From NCBI GenBank assembly GCA_009926035.1, contig RFPQ01000029.1, positions 1 to 8,310 on the forward strand: a stretch of 8,310 nt of DNA, written 5' to 3'. Positions 1 through 6,264 of this stretch are shown one piece after another (the first letter of the stretch is position 1; every line of letters starts with the position of its first letter). The DNA is from Betaproteobacteria bacterium. Lineage in GTDB: Bacteria > Pseudomonadota > Gammaproteobacteria > Burkholderiales > Methylophilaceae. The position numbers and the translations under genes are program-made. The notes under the pieces are model-generated. The model searched no databases and was not told the origin of the DNA. It worked only from the letters and a program-made list of their open reading frames with translations.

Positions 1-684
1 CCAGGTTATTTATGCTGCGGCTACCCACAAACATCATCTGGCAATCATGATAAAGGCCAAAAAATAACTTCAGATAATCGCGTTCAGTTTCATAGAGTAG
101 CAAACACACTTAACTATTTAGATATTAAAACAGTCATTGTGTCTTGCGGTACTTGCATGGACCAATTACAAAAATATGAATTTGAAAAAATATTTCCTGG
201 TTGCAGATTATTAGATATCCATGAATATCTCATGGAAAAAGGTGTAAAAATGGAAGGTGTATCAGGTACAAGATATATGTACCATGATCCTTGTCATAGC
301 CCGATGAAAACATATGCACCTACTAAAGTTACTAATGTATTGATGAATACAAGTGTACCTTTAAATGATCGCTGCTGTGGGGAATCCGGAACCTTTGCTG
401 TCGGTAGGCCAGATATTGCAACGCAAGTAAAAAAGAGAAAACAAGAAGAAATCGAAAAAGGTATTCAGAAAATGGGCATTGATCAACCAGGATCATTAGG
501 GAAAGTCAAGATTCTTACTTCTTGCCCCTCTTGCTTACAGGGATTGGCTCGTTATGGCGAAGATACAAATACAACAGCTGATTACATAGTAGTTGAATTG
601 GCGAAGAACTTATTAGGCGCTAATTGGATGCAAAACTACGTAGAGAGCTCAACCAAAGGTGGGATTGAAAAAATACTTTTATAG
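1..684 (+). CDS. C-terminal part of a large FAD/Fe-S oxidoreductase with CCG cysteine-rich domains (5' end outside window)
   Basis: The frame is open from base 1, so this is the last 227 residues of a longer protein; the GTG at 139 is an internal valine codon. Two cysteine-rich (CCG-type) modules are visible: CCG at residues 5-7 with CGTC at 49-52, then HDPCH around residue 98, RCCGESGTF at 124-132 and CPSC at 175-178. Such modules bind Fe-S clusters or pass electrons in GlpC, GlcF and heterodisulfide-reductase-like proteins. The ending GANWMQNYVESSTKGGIEKILL-like tail resembles, from memory, the large betaproteobacterial DUF3683 proteins that join an FAD-binding oxidase, a 4Fe-4S region and CCG domains, possibly acting on a lactate- or glycolate-like 2-hydroxyacid. 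The substrate cannot be told from this end. The stop is 3 bases from the convergent stop of the next gene. Family confidence is good; exact function is unknown. Confidence 0.85.
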   Translation, partial: PGYLCCGYPQTSSGNHDKGQKITSDNRVQFHRVANTLNYLDIKTVIVSCGTCMDQLQKYEFEKIFPGCRLLDIHEYLMEKGVKMEGVSGTRYMYHDPCHSPMKTYAPTKVTNVLMNTSVPLNDRCCGESGTFAVGRPDIATQVKKRKQEEIEKGIQKMGIDQPGSLGKVKILTSCPSCLQGLARYGEDTNTTADYIVVELAKNLLGANWMQNYVESSTKGGIEKILL

Positions 685-687
685 CTT

Positions 688-1401
688 CTAAATCGGAATT
701 AATAGACCGGTAGCTACATTTTGAATAATTCTTGTAATGCTTCGCTCCATTTTTTCTGAGAGCGTAAAAGCAAGAAAATCTGTTCTACCAATAATTTTTC
801 CAAACTCTCGTTCAAAAGATAAGTTATTTTCTTTTTCGGTTAATTCATTTGCAAGTAGAAAAGGTTTGCCAGAGCTATTTTTAGTATTAGATAATTTCCA
901 AGCAGCCGTTTCAATGTTGCGAGATGCATTGTATAAAAGCTGAGGATCAACTGAGTCAAATAAATAGAATTCTTTTTTTCCTCCATGAGCTTTTATAAGC
1001 ATTGTGTAAATACCCACAATAAAAGGGAGCACACGATCACCTTTGTAATCTTCGTTAAACGTGAGGTAGATCGCATCAGTACCTTGAGCATTATTTAGAG
1101 TTTCAAAATTCCAGTTGTGATTGCCATTAAATACCCAGTTGACCATTTTTTCTGCATTATCTGAGGTGCTTTTCTTTAACTCCGAAGGATTTCTTTTATA
1201 GAGCTTAATCATAAGCATTCTTAAGCTTTGGATATTCTCTCTAATTTCATGATCAGCCATGCGATCAAAATCAGTTTTTCCAAGTTGGTTTGCAGATTGT
1301 CTATCTGGTTCCACTATTTCTTTGGCATTTGAATTTTGAATCAAAAAGCAAATCGATAATAAGAGATAAAAAAATATGCAATAAAGTTTATTCTTTTTCA
1401 T
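688..1401 (-). CDS. Exported conserved protein of unknown function, following phoR
   Basis: This encodes 237 residues. The N-terminus has lysines 2, 3 and 5, a hydrophobic stretch at about 7-21 and a plausible signal-peptidase I site after SNA (residue 26), so a periplasmic location is likely. There is no lipobox cysteine at the cleavage point. The mature part is soluble and mixed in character, with recognisable blocks such as YNASRNIETAAWKL and FEREFGKIIGRTDFLA. I recall similar blocks in uncharacterised exported proteins of beta- and gammaproteobacteria, but I know no assigned function. Its ATG directly follows the phoR TAA (TAAATG) and no good Shine-Dalgarno is placed for it, so translation is probably coupled to phoR and the gene is probably transcribed as the last member of phoB-phoR. 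A link to phosphate stress is inferred only from position. It ends 3 bases from the convergent oxidoreductase gene. Confidence 0.8.
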   Translation of the reverse strand: MKKNKLYCIFFYLLLSICFLIQNSNAKEIVEPDRQSANQLGKTDFDRMADHEIRENIQSLRMLMIKLYKRNPSELKKSTSDNAEKMVNWVFNGNHNWNFETLNNAQGTDAIYLTFNEDYKGDRVLPFIVGIYTMLIKAHGGKKEFYLFDSVDPQLLYNASRNIETAAWKLSNTKNSSGKPFLLANELTEKENNLSFEREFGKIIGRTDFLAFTLSEKMERSITRIIQNVATGLLIPI

Positions 1402-2703
1402 TTATTTTTTTAGAGATAATCTCTCTTGAGGGAAAGTTATTTTAAATTGACTACCTTTGCCTATTTGACTAGTAATTTCTATTTGAGCTTGATGTCGAAT
1501 ACAGACATGCTTAACAATAGACAATCCTAATCCAGTGCCACCCGAATTTCTACTTCGATCAGCATCTATTCTGAAGAAGCGCTCTGTAAGCCTTGGAATT
1601 AATTTTTCATCAATACCTATACCTGAGTCTTGCACTTCAAAAAAAGGTTTTTGATCTTTAATATCCCATATTACAAGAATACTACCGCCCTCTTTGGTAT
1701 AGCGTATTGCATTGCTAACAAGGTTAAGAAAGGCGCCATAAATTTCTTTTTCATAACCTAATAAAGTAATATTTTTATTGATAGACATTTTAATTTTATG
1801 TAATTTTCCAGATACCAAATCAGAATCCTTTTTTAGCTTTTTGAATAGCTCAGCCATGTCTATTTCTTTTTTTTCTGCAGGCGCTGCGTTAGATTCTATG
1901 GATGAAAGTTGAAGTAGATCTTCTACTAATTTTTTCATTCGATCTGACTGCTCAAGCATCATTTGCAGATAGAGGCGCGTTTTTGTATTAAATTCATTTT
2001 TCATATCAGAAAGTGTTTCTAAAAATCCAACAATGACAGTCAATGGTGTTTTTAATTCATGTGAAACGTTTGCAATAAAATCACGTTTAATAGAATCATT
2101 TTTTTCAATTTGTGTAATGTCTCGACAGATAAGAAGTTTTTGACTAACACCAAAGGGAACTAGAAGTATTTCGAATGATCTGCCTGTATTTCGCCAAGAA
2201 ATTAATTTAAGCGTACCCTCGTATTTGTTGTCATTGAGGTATTCAGTAAAACTCGTTTCACGTAATAAGTAATTAATAGGTTGATTGATATCTTTGGCTA
2301 GATGAATACCAAGCATTTTTTCTGAAGGTTTGTTGCACCATTCAATTTCATTATTTTGATTTAATGCAATAATGCCGTCAGGTATGGCTTCTGCAGCTGT
2401 CATAAATCTACCTAGCGTCGTCGTTAGCTCAGATTTACTCCTTTTTTGTTTTCTGTATTCTCGATAGAGTGTCGCAAAAATCTCCTCCCATATGCCTGAT
2501 CCATTAGGAATAGTTGATAAATTTGGACTTTTAAGCCATCTGTTTAGACGATAAATCCAATAAACATGAGAAAGTAAATAAACAAAGATGCATGAGATGA
2601 AAAAACATAAAGCAACTTCTAAGCTTTTAAACCCCCAGAGTATAAGAGATAAAAAAGATACAAATAATAAAACCCAAAAAGTATTCCAACGGATATCTTG
2701 CAA
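1402..2703 (-). CDS. phoR: Phosphate regulon sensor histidine kinase PhoR
   Basis: This is a 433-residue membrane kinase that autophosphorylates and passes the phosphate to PhoB, or removes it, according to phosphate supply. Two membrane segments lie near residues 8-25 and 29-50 with almost no periplasmic loop, which is typical of PhoR. A PAS domain starts near residue 97 (EAIPDGIIALN). The H-box ANVSHELKTP places the phosphoacceptor at His215. The ATPase domain has Asn331 in the N box (LVSNAIRYT), DSGIGI from Asp359 and GGTGLGLS at 388-395. The length matches the family. The start is TTG: an in-frame TAA lies five codons upstream, GAGA sits 7 bases ahead of the TTG, and the first in-frame ATG (codon 101) would remove both membrane segments. 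It follows phoB by 67 bases. Confidence 0.96.
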   Translation of the reverse strand: MQDIRWNTFWVLLFVSFLSLILWGFKSLEVALCFFISCIFVYLLSHVYWIYRLNRWLKSPNLSTIPNGSGIWEEIFATLYREYRKQKRSKSELTTTLGRFMTAAEAIPDGIIALNQNNEIEWCNKPSEKMLGIHLAKDINQPINYLLRETSFTEYLNDNKYEGTLKLISWRNTGRSFEILLVPFGVSQKLLICRDITQIEKNDSIKRDFIANVSHELKTPLTVIVGFLETLSDMKNEFNTKTRLYLQMMLEQSDRMKKLVEDLLQLSSIESNAAPAEKKEIDMAELFKKLKKDSDLVSGKLHKIKMSINKNITLLGYEKEIYGAFLNLVSNAIRYTKEGGSILVIWDIKDQKPFFEVQDSGIGIDEKLIPRLTERFFRIDADRSRNSGGTGLGLSIVKHVCIRHQAQIEITSQIGKGSQFKITFPQERLSLKK

Positions 2704-2726
2704 TGTTTTTTCTCGTTAAAAACGTA

Positions 2727-2751
2727 CGAGTATTATAGCGAGTAATACTTG
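2727..2751 (-). other. Hairpin between phoB and phoR, possible attenuator or RNA stability element
   Basis: An exact 7-bp inverted repeat AGTATTA/TAATACT (2729-2735 and 2743-2749) with a 7-base loop lies in the 67-base gap between phoB and phoR, and an outer C-G pair (2727/2751) extends it past one mismatch. Read in the gene direction, the stem is followed after four bases by five T residues. The stem is AT-rich and the T-run short, so it would be a weak terminator. It could lower phoR output relative to phoB or protect the transcript end. The same bases include a perfect TATAAT on the minus strand, but I see no good -35 partner. Confidence 0.35.
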
Positions 2752-2770
2752 AATGTGATCTAGGTAAATT

Positions 2771-3457
2771 CTATTTTGTAGAGAGTCTATAGCCTGAGCC
2801 ACGGACGGTTTGGATTAAATTTTCATGCTGAGATTGAGCAAGAATATTTCTTAGTCTTCTAATATGAACATCTACTGTTCGATCCTCAATGAAAATTTGA
2901 CTTCCCCAAACTTTATCTAGTAGCTGACTTCTTGAATAAACTCTCTCAGGGTTGCTCATAAAAAAATGGAGGAGTCTAAATTCTGTTGGACCCATTTCCA
3001 ATGGTTTATTATTTCCAGTCACCCGGTGGGATACCGGATCCAATTCTAAACCATTAATTTTTAATAGATCTTCAGTAAGCTCGGGAGCTTTTCTTCTGAG
3101 AACAGCTTTGATTCGAGCATTGAGTTCACGGGGACTAAAAGGCTTTGTAATATAGTCGTCAGCACCAACTTCCAAGCCTTTGACTTTGTCTAGCTCATCA
3201 CTTCTAGCCGTTAACATAATAATAGGGATTGCCTTTGTTAAAGCATTGCTGCGTAATTTTTTTGCAAAGTCTATACCTGACATGCCGGGTAACATCCAAT
3301 CGAGCAAAATGATATCGGGAAGTGCTTCACTAATCAGTTTTTCTGCATGTTCGGCACTTATTGCTCTTAATGGGTTATAGCCAGCTTGAGAAATATTGAG
3401 AGCTAAAAGCTCAAGAATAGGACTTTCATCTTCAACGATCAATATATTTGCTTTCAT
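2771..3457 (-). CDS. phoB: Phosphate regulon response regulator PhoB
   Basis: This is a 228-residue OmpR/PhoB-family transcription factor, close to the length of E. coli PhoB. The receiver domain (about 1-122) has the acidic pair Asp10 and Glu11, the phosphorylation site Asp53 in LLDWMLPG, Thr83 and Lys105 (ITKPFSPRE). The winged-helix DNA-binding domain spans about 132-226, with a recognition helix around EDRTVDVHIRRLRN (191-204) and the C-terminal wing VRGSGYRL. Phosphorylated PhoB binds Pho boxes and recruits sigma-70 polymerase to phosphate-starvation genes. It lies directly upstream of phoR. Three Pho half-sites sit 35-63 bases before its ATG, so autoregulation is expected. No Shine-Dalgarno is visible before the ATG, and the predicted transcript start leaves a leader of only a few bases. 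No pst, phoU or phoA gene is in the window. Confidence 0.97.
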   Translation of the reverse strand: MKANILIVEDESPILELLALNISQAGYNPLRAISAEHAEKLISEALPDIILLDWMLPGMSGIDFAKKLRSNALTKAIPIIMLTARSDELDKVKGLEVGADDYITKPFSPRELNARIKAVLRRKAPELTEDLLKINGLELDPVSHRVTGNNKPLEMGPTEFRLLHFFMSNPERVYSRSQLLDKVWGSQIFIEDRTVDVHIRRLRNILAQSQHENLIQTVRGSGYRLSTK

Positions 3458-3469
3458 AGTTTCGTAATA

Positions 3470-3498
3470 TTAATAGATTGGTTATGATCGTATGACAT
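3470..3498 (-). promoter_or_regulatory. Predicted phoB promoter (-35 inside the Pho box, -10 TATTAA)
   Basis: Taking ATGTCA (3498-3493) inside the last Pho half-site as a weak -35, a 17-base spacer leads to TATTAA (3475-3470) as -10. Each hexamer matches its sigma-70 consensus at four of six positions. A poor -35 covered by an activator site is expected for a PhoB-dependent promoter. Transcription would begin near 3463, leaving about six bases before the phoB ATG, so the message could be nearly leaderless. CATAAC (3486-3481) is a less well-spaced alternative -10. Confidence 0.5.
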
Positions 3499-3520
3499 TA
3501 ATATGACATTTTAATGACAT
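3492..3520 (-). promoter_or_regulatory. Three tandem Pho-box half-sites upstream of phoB
   Basis: On the minus strand the exact 7-mer ATGTCAT occurs three times (3520-3514, 3509-3503, 3498-3492), separated by the 4-base AT-rich spacers TAAA and ATTA. The result is a strict 11-bp period. The E. coli Pho box is a pair of CTGTCAT-like 7-mers with 4-base AT-rich spacers, so the match in both sequence and spacing is strong. The copies are oriented toward phoB, and the last overlaps the proposed -35 position, which is the known geometry for PhoB-activated promoters. The 11-mers on either side do not match well, so the array appears to have three units. Confidence 0.88.
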
Positions 3521-3547
3521 TATCTAATTCATAAAGAATTAGGTAAT
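3519..3547. repeat. 12-bp inverted repeat in the phoB/transporter divergent region
   Basis: ATTATCTAATTC (3519-3530) and GAATTAGGTAAT (3536-3547) form a dyad around the 5-base centre ATAAA, with one mismatch that would be a U-G pair in plus-strand RNA. The inner 7 bp are perfect. A run of T follows (to 3553), so the plus-strand form looks like an AT-rich terminator or attenuator. No gene upstream on that strand needs one, which makes an operator for a dimeric regulator of the transporter, or a leader attenuator if a promoter lies upstream, equally possible. It touches the outermost Pho half-site. Confidence 0.45.
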
Positions 3548-3553
3548 TTTTTT

Positions 3554-3575
3554 AAGATTAATCTAAGATTGAACT
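3554..3575 (+). repeat. Tandem imperfect 11-mer upstream of the transporter gene
   Basis: AAGATTAATCT is followed immediately by AAGATTGAACT, identical at 9 of 11 positions, and the first copy contains the palindrome AGATTAATCT. The pair lies 21 bases before the preferred transporter start, where a promoter would be expected. A direct repeat with one-helical-turn period is a typical shape for a response-regulator site, but the sequence is not a Pho box and chance similarity in AT-rich DNA is possible. Confidence 0.3.
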
Positions 3576-3585
3576 ATTAATTTTC

Positions 3586-3590
3586 GGAGA
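3586..3590 (+). promoter_or_regulatory. Ribosome binding site deciding the transporter start
   Basis: GGAGA lies directly against the ATG at 3591 but 6-7 bases before the in-frame ATG at 3597. Normal Shine-Dalgarno spacing therefore favours the second ATG, giving a protein starting MSNFFSKEY rather than MCMSNFF. Confidence 0.65.
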
Positions 3591-3596
3591 ATGTGT

Positions 3597-5267
3597 ATGT
3601 CCAATTTTTTCTCAAAAGAATATATCACCGCTAACGCTTCCTATAATCGTTGGTTGGTTCCACCTGCTGCATTAGCCATTCACCTTTCAATTGGTATGGC
3701 CTATGGATTCAGTGTTTTTTGGAAGCCTCTGGGAAATGTATTGACAGGCGGCGATGGAAAACCTTTGGCTTCATGCGCCGCTGGAGCAGCAACTTTTGCA
3801 GATAAGCTTTATGGAACACTTCGAGCTTTAACTGCTACCGACTGTAACTGGACTCAATTTGATTTAGGATGGATGTATACCTTATTTTTTGTTCTTTTAG
3901 GGTGTTCCGCAGCTTTCTGGGGAAGCTGGTTAGAGAGAGCCGGTCCTAGGAAAGCGGGCCTTGTATCTACTTTATGCTGGTGTGGCGGGTTATTACTTTC
4001 TGCATTTGGTATTTACACACATCAACTTTGGATGATGTGGCTTGGAAGCGGCGTGATTGGAGGTATAGGTTTAGGCTTAGGATATATTTCCCCTGTCTCA
4101 ACGCTCATTAAATGGTTCCCAGATAAAAGAGGTATGGCAACGGGCATGGCGATCATGGGTTTTGGGGGAGGCGCTATGATTGGGTCTCCGCTTGCCACTA
4201 TGTTGATGACAAAATTCTCTACAGAAATTAACGGCATTACTCAGCCTGGAATTTGGCAAACATTTGTTGTTTTAGCTATTATTTATAGCTTTTTTATGAT
4301 TTCAGGTTCTTTAGGTTATCGCGTACCGCCATCAGGATGGAAGCCAGCAGGATGGAATCCACCAAAGAGCAAAATTAACAATATGATTTCGGTTAATCAT
4401 GTGCATTTAAATAAGGCACATAAAACGCCACAGTTTTGGTTTTTATGGATAGTGCTTTGTATGAATGTATCAGCAGGCATTGGTATTATTGGGGCGGCAG
4501 CGCCAATGCTTCAAGAGACATTTGGAGGCGCTTTAATTGGCCATACAGATCTGGGCTTTGCAGATCTTAAAAAAGATGAATCTTTATTAGCGCTTGCAGC
4601 AGCTGTAGGTGCTGGATTTGTGGGATTAATTTCTTTATTTAATATTTTTGGCCGTTTTTTCTGGGCTAGCATTTCAGACAAGTTAGGAAGAAAACTGACT
4701 TATATCGCATTTTTTACCCTTGGTATTTTGATGTATGTCACTGCTTCTTATATGGCAGGATCAAAATCTTTAGGTCTCTTTGCCGCATGTTTTTGTATTA
4801 TTGCCTCCATGTATGGGGGAGGATTTGCAACGATACCAGCTTATTTAGCCGATATGTTTGGCACTCAATTTGTAGGTGCAATCCATGGAAGAATCTTAAC
4901 GGCTTGGTCAACAGCTGGCATCTTAGGCCCAGTAATTGTTAATTATATGCATGATATGAGAGTTGAAGCACAAGTTCCTTTTTCAGAAATATATGCACCT
5001 ATCTTTTATATATTGGCAATGATGCTTGCTGTTGGATTTATTGCGAATCTTATGGTGAGACCTGTAGACAAAAAATTCTTTATGACTGATAAAGAGTTAT
5101 TAATTGAAAAAAAATTAGCACATGAGAAATTCATTTCAGCAAAAGAGGTGATTGGAAAAGCTGAAAAAACACCTTTGATCACTTTGCTTGCCTGGTCAGC
5201 CGTTGGTATACCTATCTCTTATGGGATTTGGAGCACCATACAAAAGGCTTGGATATTATTCCATTAA
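3597..5267 (+). CDS. OFA-family (oxalate/formate antiporter-like) MFS transporter
   Basis: This is a 556-residue inner-membrane carrier with about twelve major-facilitator helices plus an extra one. Family marks are the loop 2-3 motif GSWLERAGPRKAG (about 109-121), WFPDKRGMATGMAIMGFGGG (about 173-192) and, in the second half, SDKLGRKLT (about 360-368), which fit the OFA branch containing OxlT and YhjX. It is longer than the usual 400-440 residues. The excess comes from a loop of about 45 residues between helices 1 and 2 containing two cysteines, and a C-terminal extension after about 490 that ends in another hydrophobic segment (about 527-553). The substrate cannot be read from sequence; a small monocarboxylate or dicarboxylate such as formate, oxalate or pyruvate is a family-level guess. 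It diverges from phoB across shared control DNA and lies 81 bases ahead of ribH. Confidence 0.88.
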   Translation: MSNFFSKEYITANASYNRWLVPPAALAIHLSIGMAYGFSVFWKPLGNVLTGGDGKPLASCAAGAATFADKLYGTLRALTATDCNWTQFDLGWMYTLFFVLLGCSAAFWGSWLERAGPRKAGLVSTLCWCGGLLLSAFGIYTHQLWMMWLGSGVIGGIGLGLGYISPVSTLIKWFPDKRGMATGMAIMGFGGGAMIGSPLATMLMTKFSTEINGITQPGIWQTFVVLAIIYSFFMISGSLGYRVPPSGWKPAGWNPPKSKINNMISVNHVHLNKAHKTPQFWFLWIVLCMNVSAGIGIIGAAAPMLQETFGGALIGHTDLGFADLKKDESLLALAAAVGAGFVGLISLFNIFGRFFWASISDKLGRKLTYIAFFTLGILMYVTASYMAGSKSLGLFAACFCIIASMYGGGFATIPAYLADMFGTQFVGAIHGRILTAWSTAGILGPVIVNYMHDMRVEAQVPFSEIYAPIFYILAMMLAVGFIANLMVRPVDKKFFMTDKELLIEKKLAHEKFISAKEVIGKAEKTPLITLLAWSAVGIPISYGIWSTIQKAWILFH

Positions 5268-5304
5268 TTAATATAAAAACTAAAGATGGCTCTCATATAA
5301 GTTA

Positions 5305-5332
5305 AAATTACATTTTGTTTAAAAAGTAATTT
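5305..5332 (+). terminator. Hairpin between the transporter gene and ribH
   Basis: AAATTAC (5305-5311) pairs exactly with GTAATTT (5326-5332). Inside, TTTT (5313-5316) pairs with AAAA (5321-5324) across one A-A mismatch, leaving the loop GTTT. No T-run follows, so it is not a standard intrinsic terminator. It ends immediately before the ribH ribosome binding site and could instead affect ribH translation or mark a processing point. The pairing is all but GC-free, so stability is low. Confidence 0.25.
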
Positions 5333-5333
5333 A

Positions 5334-5339
5334 GAAGGA
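5334..5339 (+). promoter_or_regulatory. ribH ribosome binding site supporting a TTG start
   Basis: GAAGGA sits 9 bases before the TTG at 5349. The nearer GTG at 5344 is out of frame and meets a stop after one further codon, and there is no in-frame ATG or GTG back to the TAA at 5298. The site therefore fixes TTG as the ribH start. Confidence 0.7.
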
Positions 5340-5348
5340 CTTTGTGAA

Positions 5349-5798
5349 TTGAGAGAGATTGTAAAAAAAACAAATGGAGAGTTATTTTCCATTGGTATTG
5401 TGATGTCAGAATTTAACTCGCATGTTGGCGAAGCTTTGCTTAAAGCCTGTCATCATGAGCTTCTTCAGCTTGGTGTAAAAGATGATCGCATCGTATTAGC
5501 AAAAGTCCCTGGCGCCTTAGAAAGTCCTTTAGCTCTTAAAAAGATGGCGCAATCAAAAAAATTTGATGCGCTAATTGCATTGGGTGCTGTAATAAGAGGA
5601 GAAACTTTTCATTTTGAAGTGGTAGCAAATCACTCAGCAAAATCAATTATGGATGTTCAATTGGAATTTAGTATGCCAATTGTTAATGCAATACTAACTA
5701 CCGAGAATGATGAGCAAGCTATGGAGCGGACTTCGGTTAAAGGTGCTGAGGCTGCCCAAGTTGCTATACAAATGATTCATTTATTAAAGTCAGTCTAA
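5349..5798 (+). CDS. ribH: 6,7-dimethyl-8-ribityllumazine synthase
   Basis: This is a 149-residue cytoplasmic enzyme that condenses 5-amino-6-ribitylaminouracil with 3,4-dihydroxy-2-butanone 4-phosphate to give the direct precursor of riboflavin. The family pattern is complete: SEFNSHV (20-26) for the ribityl side, VPGALESPL (53-61), [13 protein letters not shown] (77-89) with the general-base His88, the [25 protein letters not shown] block (about 97-120) and [11 protein letters not shown] (126-136), which holds the phosphate-binding region. The start is TTG. The stop overlaps the nusB start by one base (TAATG), so the two are translationally coupled. Elsewhere ribH often follows ribBA; here a transporter precedes it. 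No FMN riboswitch is apparent upstream. Confidence 0.96.
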   Translation: MREIVKKTNGELFSIGIVMSEFNSHVGEALLKACHHELLQLGVKDDRIVLAKVPGALESPLALKKMAQSKKFDALIALGAVIRGETFHFEVVANHSAKSIMDVQLEFSMPIVNAILTTENDEQAMERTSVKGAEAAQVAIQMIHLLKSV

Positions 5799-6259
5799 TG
5801 TTAGAAACACAGCCGATTAAAAAGAAAAAAAAGCTAGTAAATAATAGGCGTAAATCTAGAGAGCTTGTGATGAAGAGTATTTATCGTGGCATCTTAAATC
5901 AGTTTGACATTAATCAAATTAAAAAAGATATTAAAGATGACCCAGACTACCTAAAGGCCGACGAAGTCTTTTATCAGAATCTTTTTGATGGGGTCATGAG
6001 TAATATGGATCAATTAAATAGTGAAATTTCAAACTTCATTGATCGACCTATTGAAAAACTAAGCCCTATAGAGCATTCAATCTTATGTATTTCAATTTAT
6101 GAACTTATTTATGACACGACTATTCCATATAAAGTAGCCATTAATGAAGGTGTTGAGTTAGCTAAAACCTTTGGTGGAATCGAAGGCTATAAATATATTA
6201 ACGGTGTATTGGATAAAATAGCAGAAAAAAAAAGACCCTTAGAGTTTTCTAAAAATTAA
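5798..6259 (+). CDS. nusB: Transcription antitermination and rRNA-processing factor NusB
   Basis: This is a 153-residue all-helical RNA-binding protein which, with NusE (S10), binds boxA of rRNA leaders and supports antitermination and ribosome assembly. A lysine-rich N-terminus (KKKKK at 8-12) leads into [17 protein letters not shown] (17-33), the usual first helix. The C-terminal half carries the signature series [16 protein letters not shown] (88-103), [19 protein letters not shown] (109-127) and [12 protein letters not shown] (131-142), where Tyr replaces the more common Phe before INGVLD. The length is within the family range. It overlaps ribH by one base, and its own Shine-Dalgarno is weak. 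Its stop codon overlaps that of the convergent lpxH. Confidence 0.95.
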   Translation: MLETQPIKKKKKLVNNRRKSRELVMKSIYRGILNQFDINQIKKDIKDDPDYLKADEVFYQNLFDGVMSNMDQLNSEISNFIDRPIEKLSPIEHSILCISIYELIYDTTIPYKVAINEGVELAKTFGGIEGYKYINGVLDKIAEKKRPLEFSKN

Positions 6260-6264
6260 ACTCT
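6225..6264 (-). terminator. Possible terminator at the nusB/lpxH convergent ends
   Basis: AGAGTTT (6241-6247) and AAACTCT (6258-6264) form a 7-bp stem with a 10-base loop across the two overlapping stop codons. Read leftward from lpxH, nine T residues follow (6233-6225), but seven bases separate stem and T-run, which is longer than a normal intrinsic terminator allows. Read rightward there is no T-run. The whole element lies in coding sequence, so the T-run may simply be lysine codons of nusB. Confidence 0.25.

Noticed and set aside
139..684. A separate small protein starting at the GTG at 139
   Set aside because: The frame is open back to base 1 and encodes the paired CCG motif upstream, so the GTG is internal to a larger protein.
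670..715. Terminator between the convergent genes at 684/688
   Set aside because: Only a 5-bp TAGCT/AGCTA match with a long loop is present; the T-run is not adjacent to a stable stem.
737..943. Rightward 68-residue reading frame inside the exported-protein gene
   Set aside because: It is antisense to a gene with a clear signal peptide and conserved blocks, and its own product has no recognisable feature.
1412..1424. Palindrome AGAGATTATCTCT near the phoR stop as a terminator
   Set aside because: It lies in phoR codons, is followed by A rather than T in the gene direction and would leave a 3-base loop on a 5-bp stem.
2952..3380. Two short rightward reading frames antisense to phoB
   Set aside because: They mirror conserved PhoB codons and have no ribosome site or family resemblance.
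4022..4237. Leftward proline-rich 71-residue frame
   Set aside because: It is the complement of glycine-rich transporter helices, a common shadow effect.
5268..5348. FMN riboswitch or strong promoter before ribH
   Set aside because: The 81-base gap is too short and lacks the conserved RFN elements; TATAAG at 5296-5301 has no convincing -35, so ribH may depend on readthrough from the transporter.
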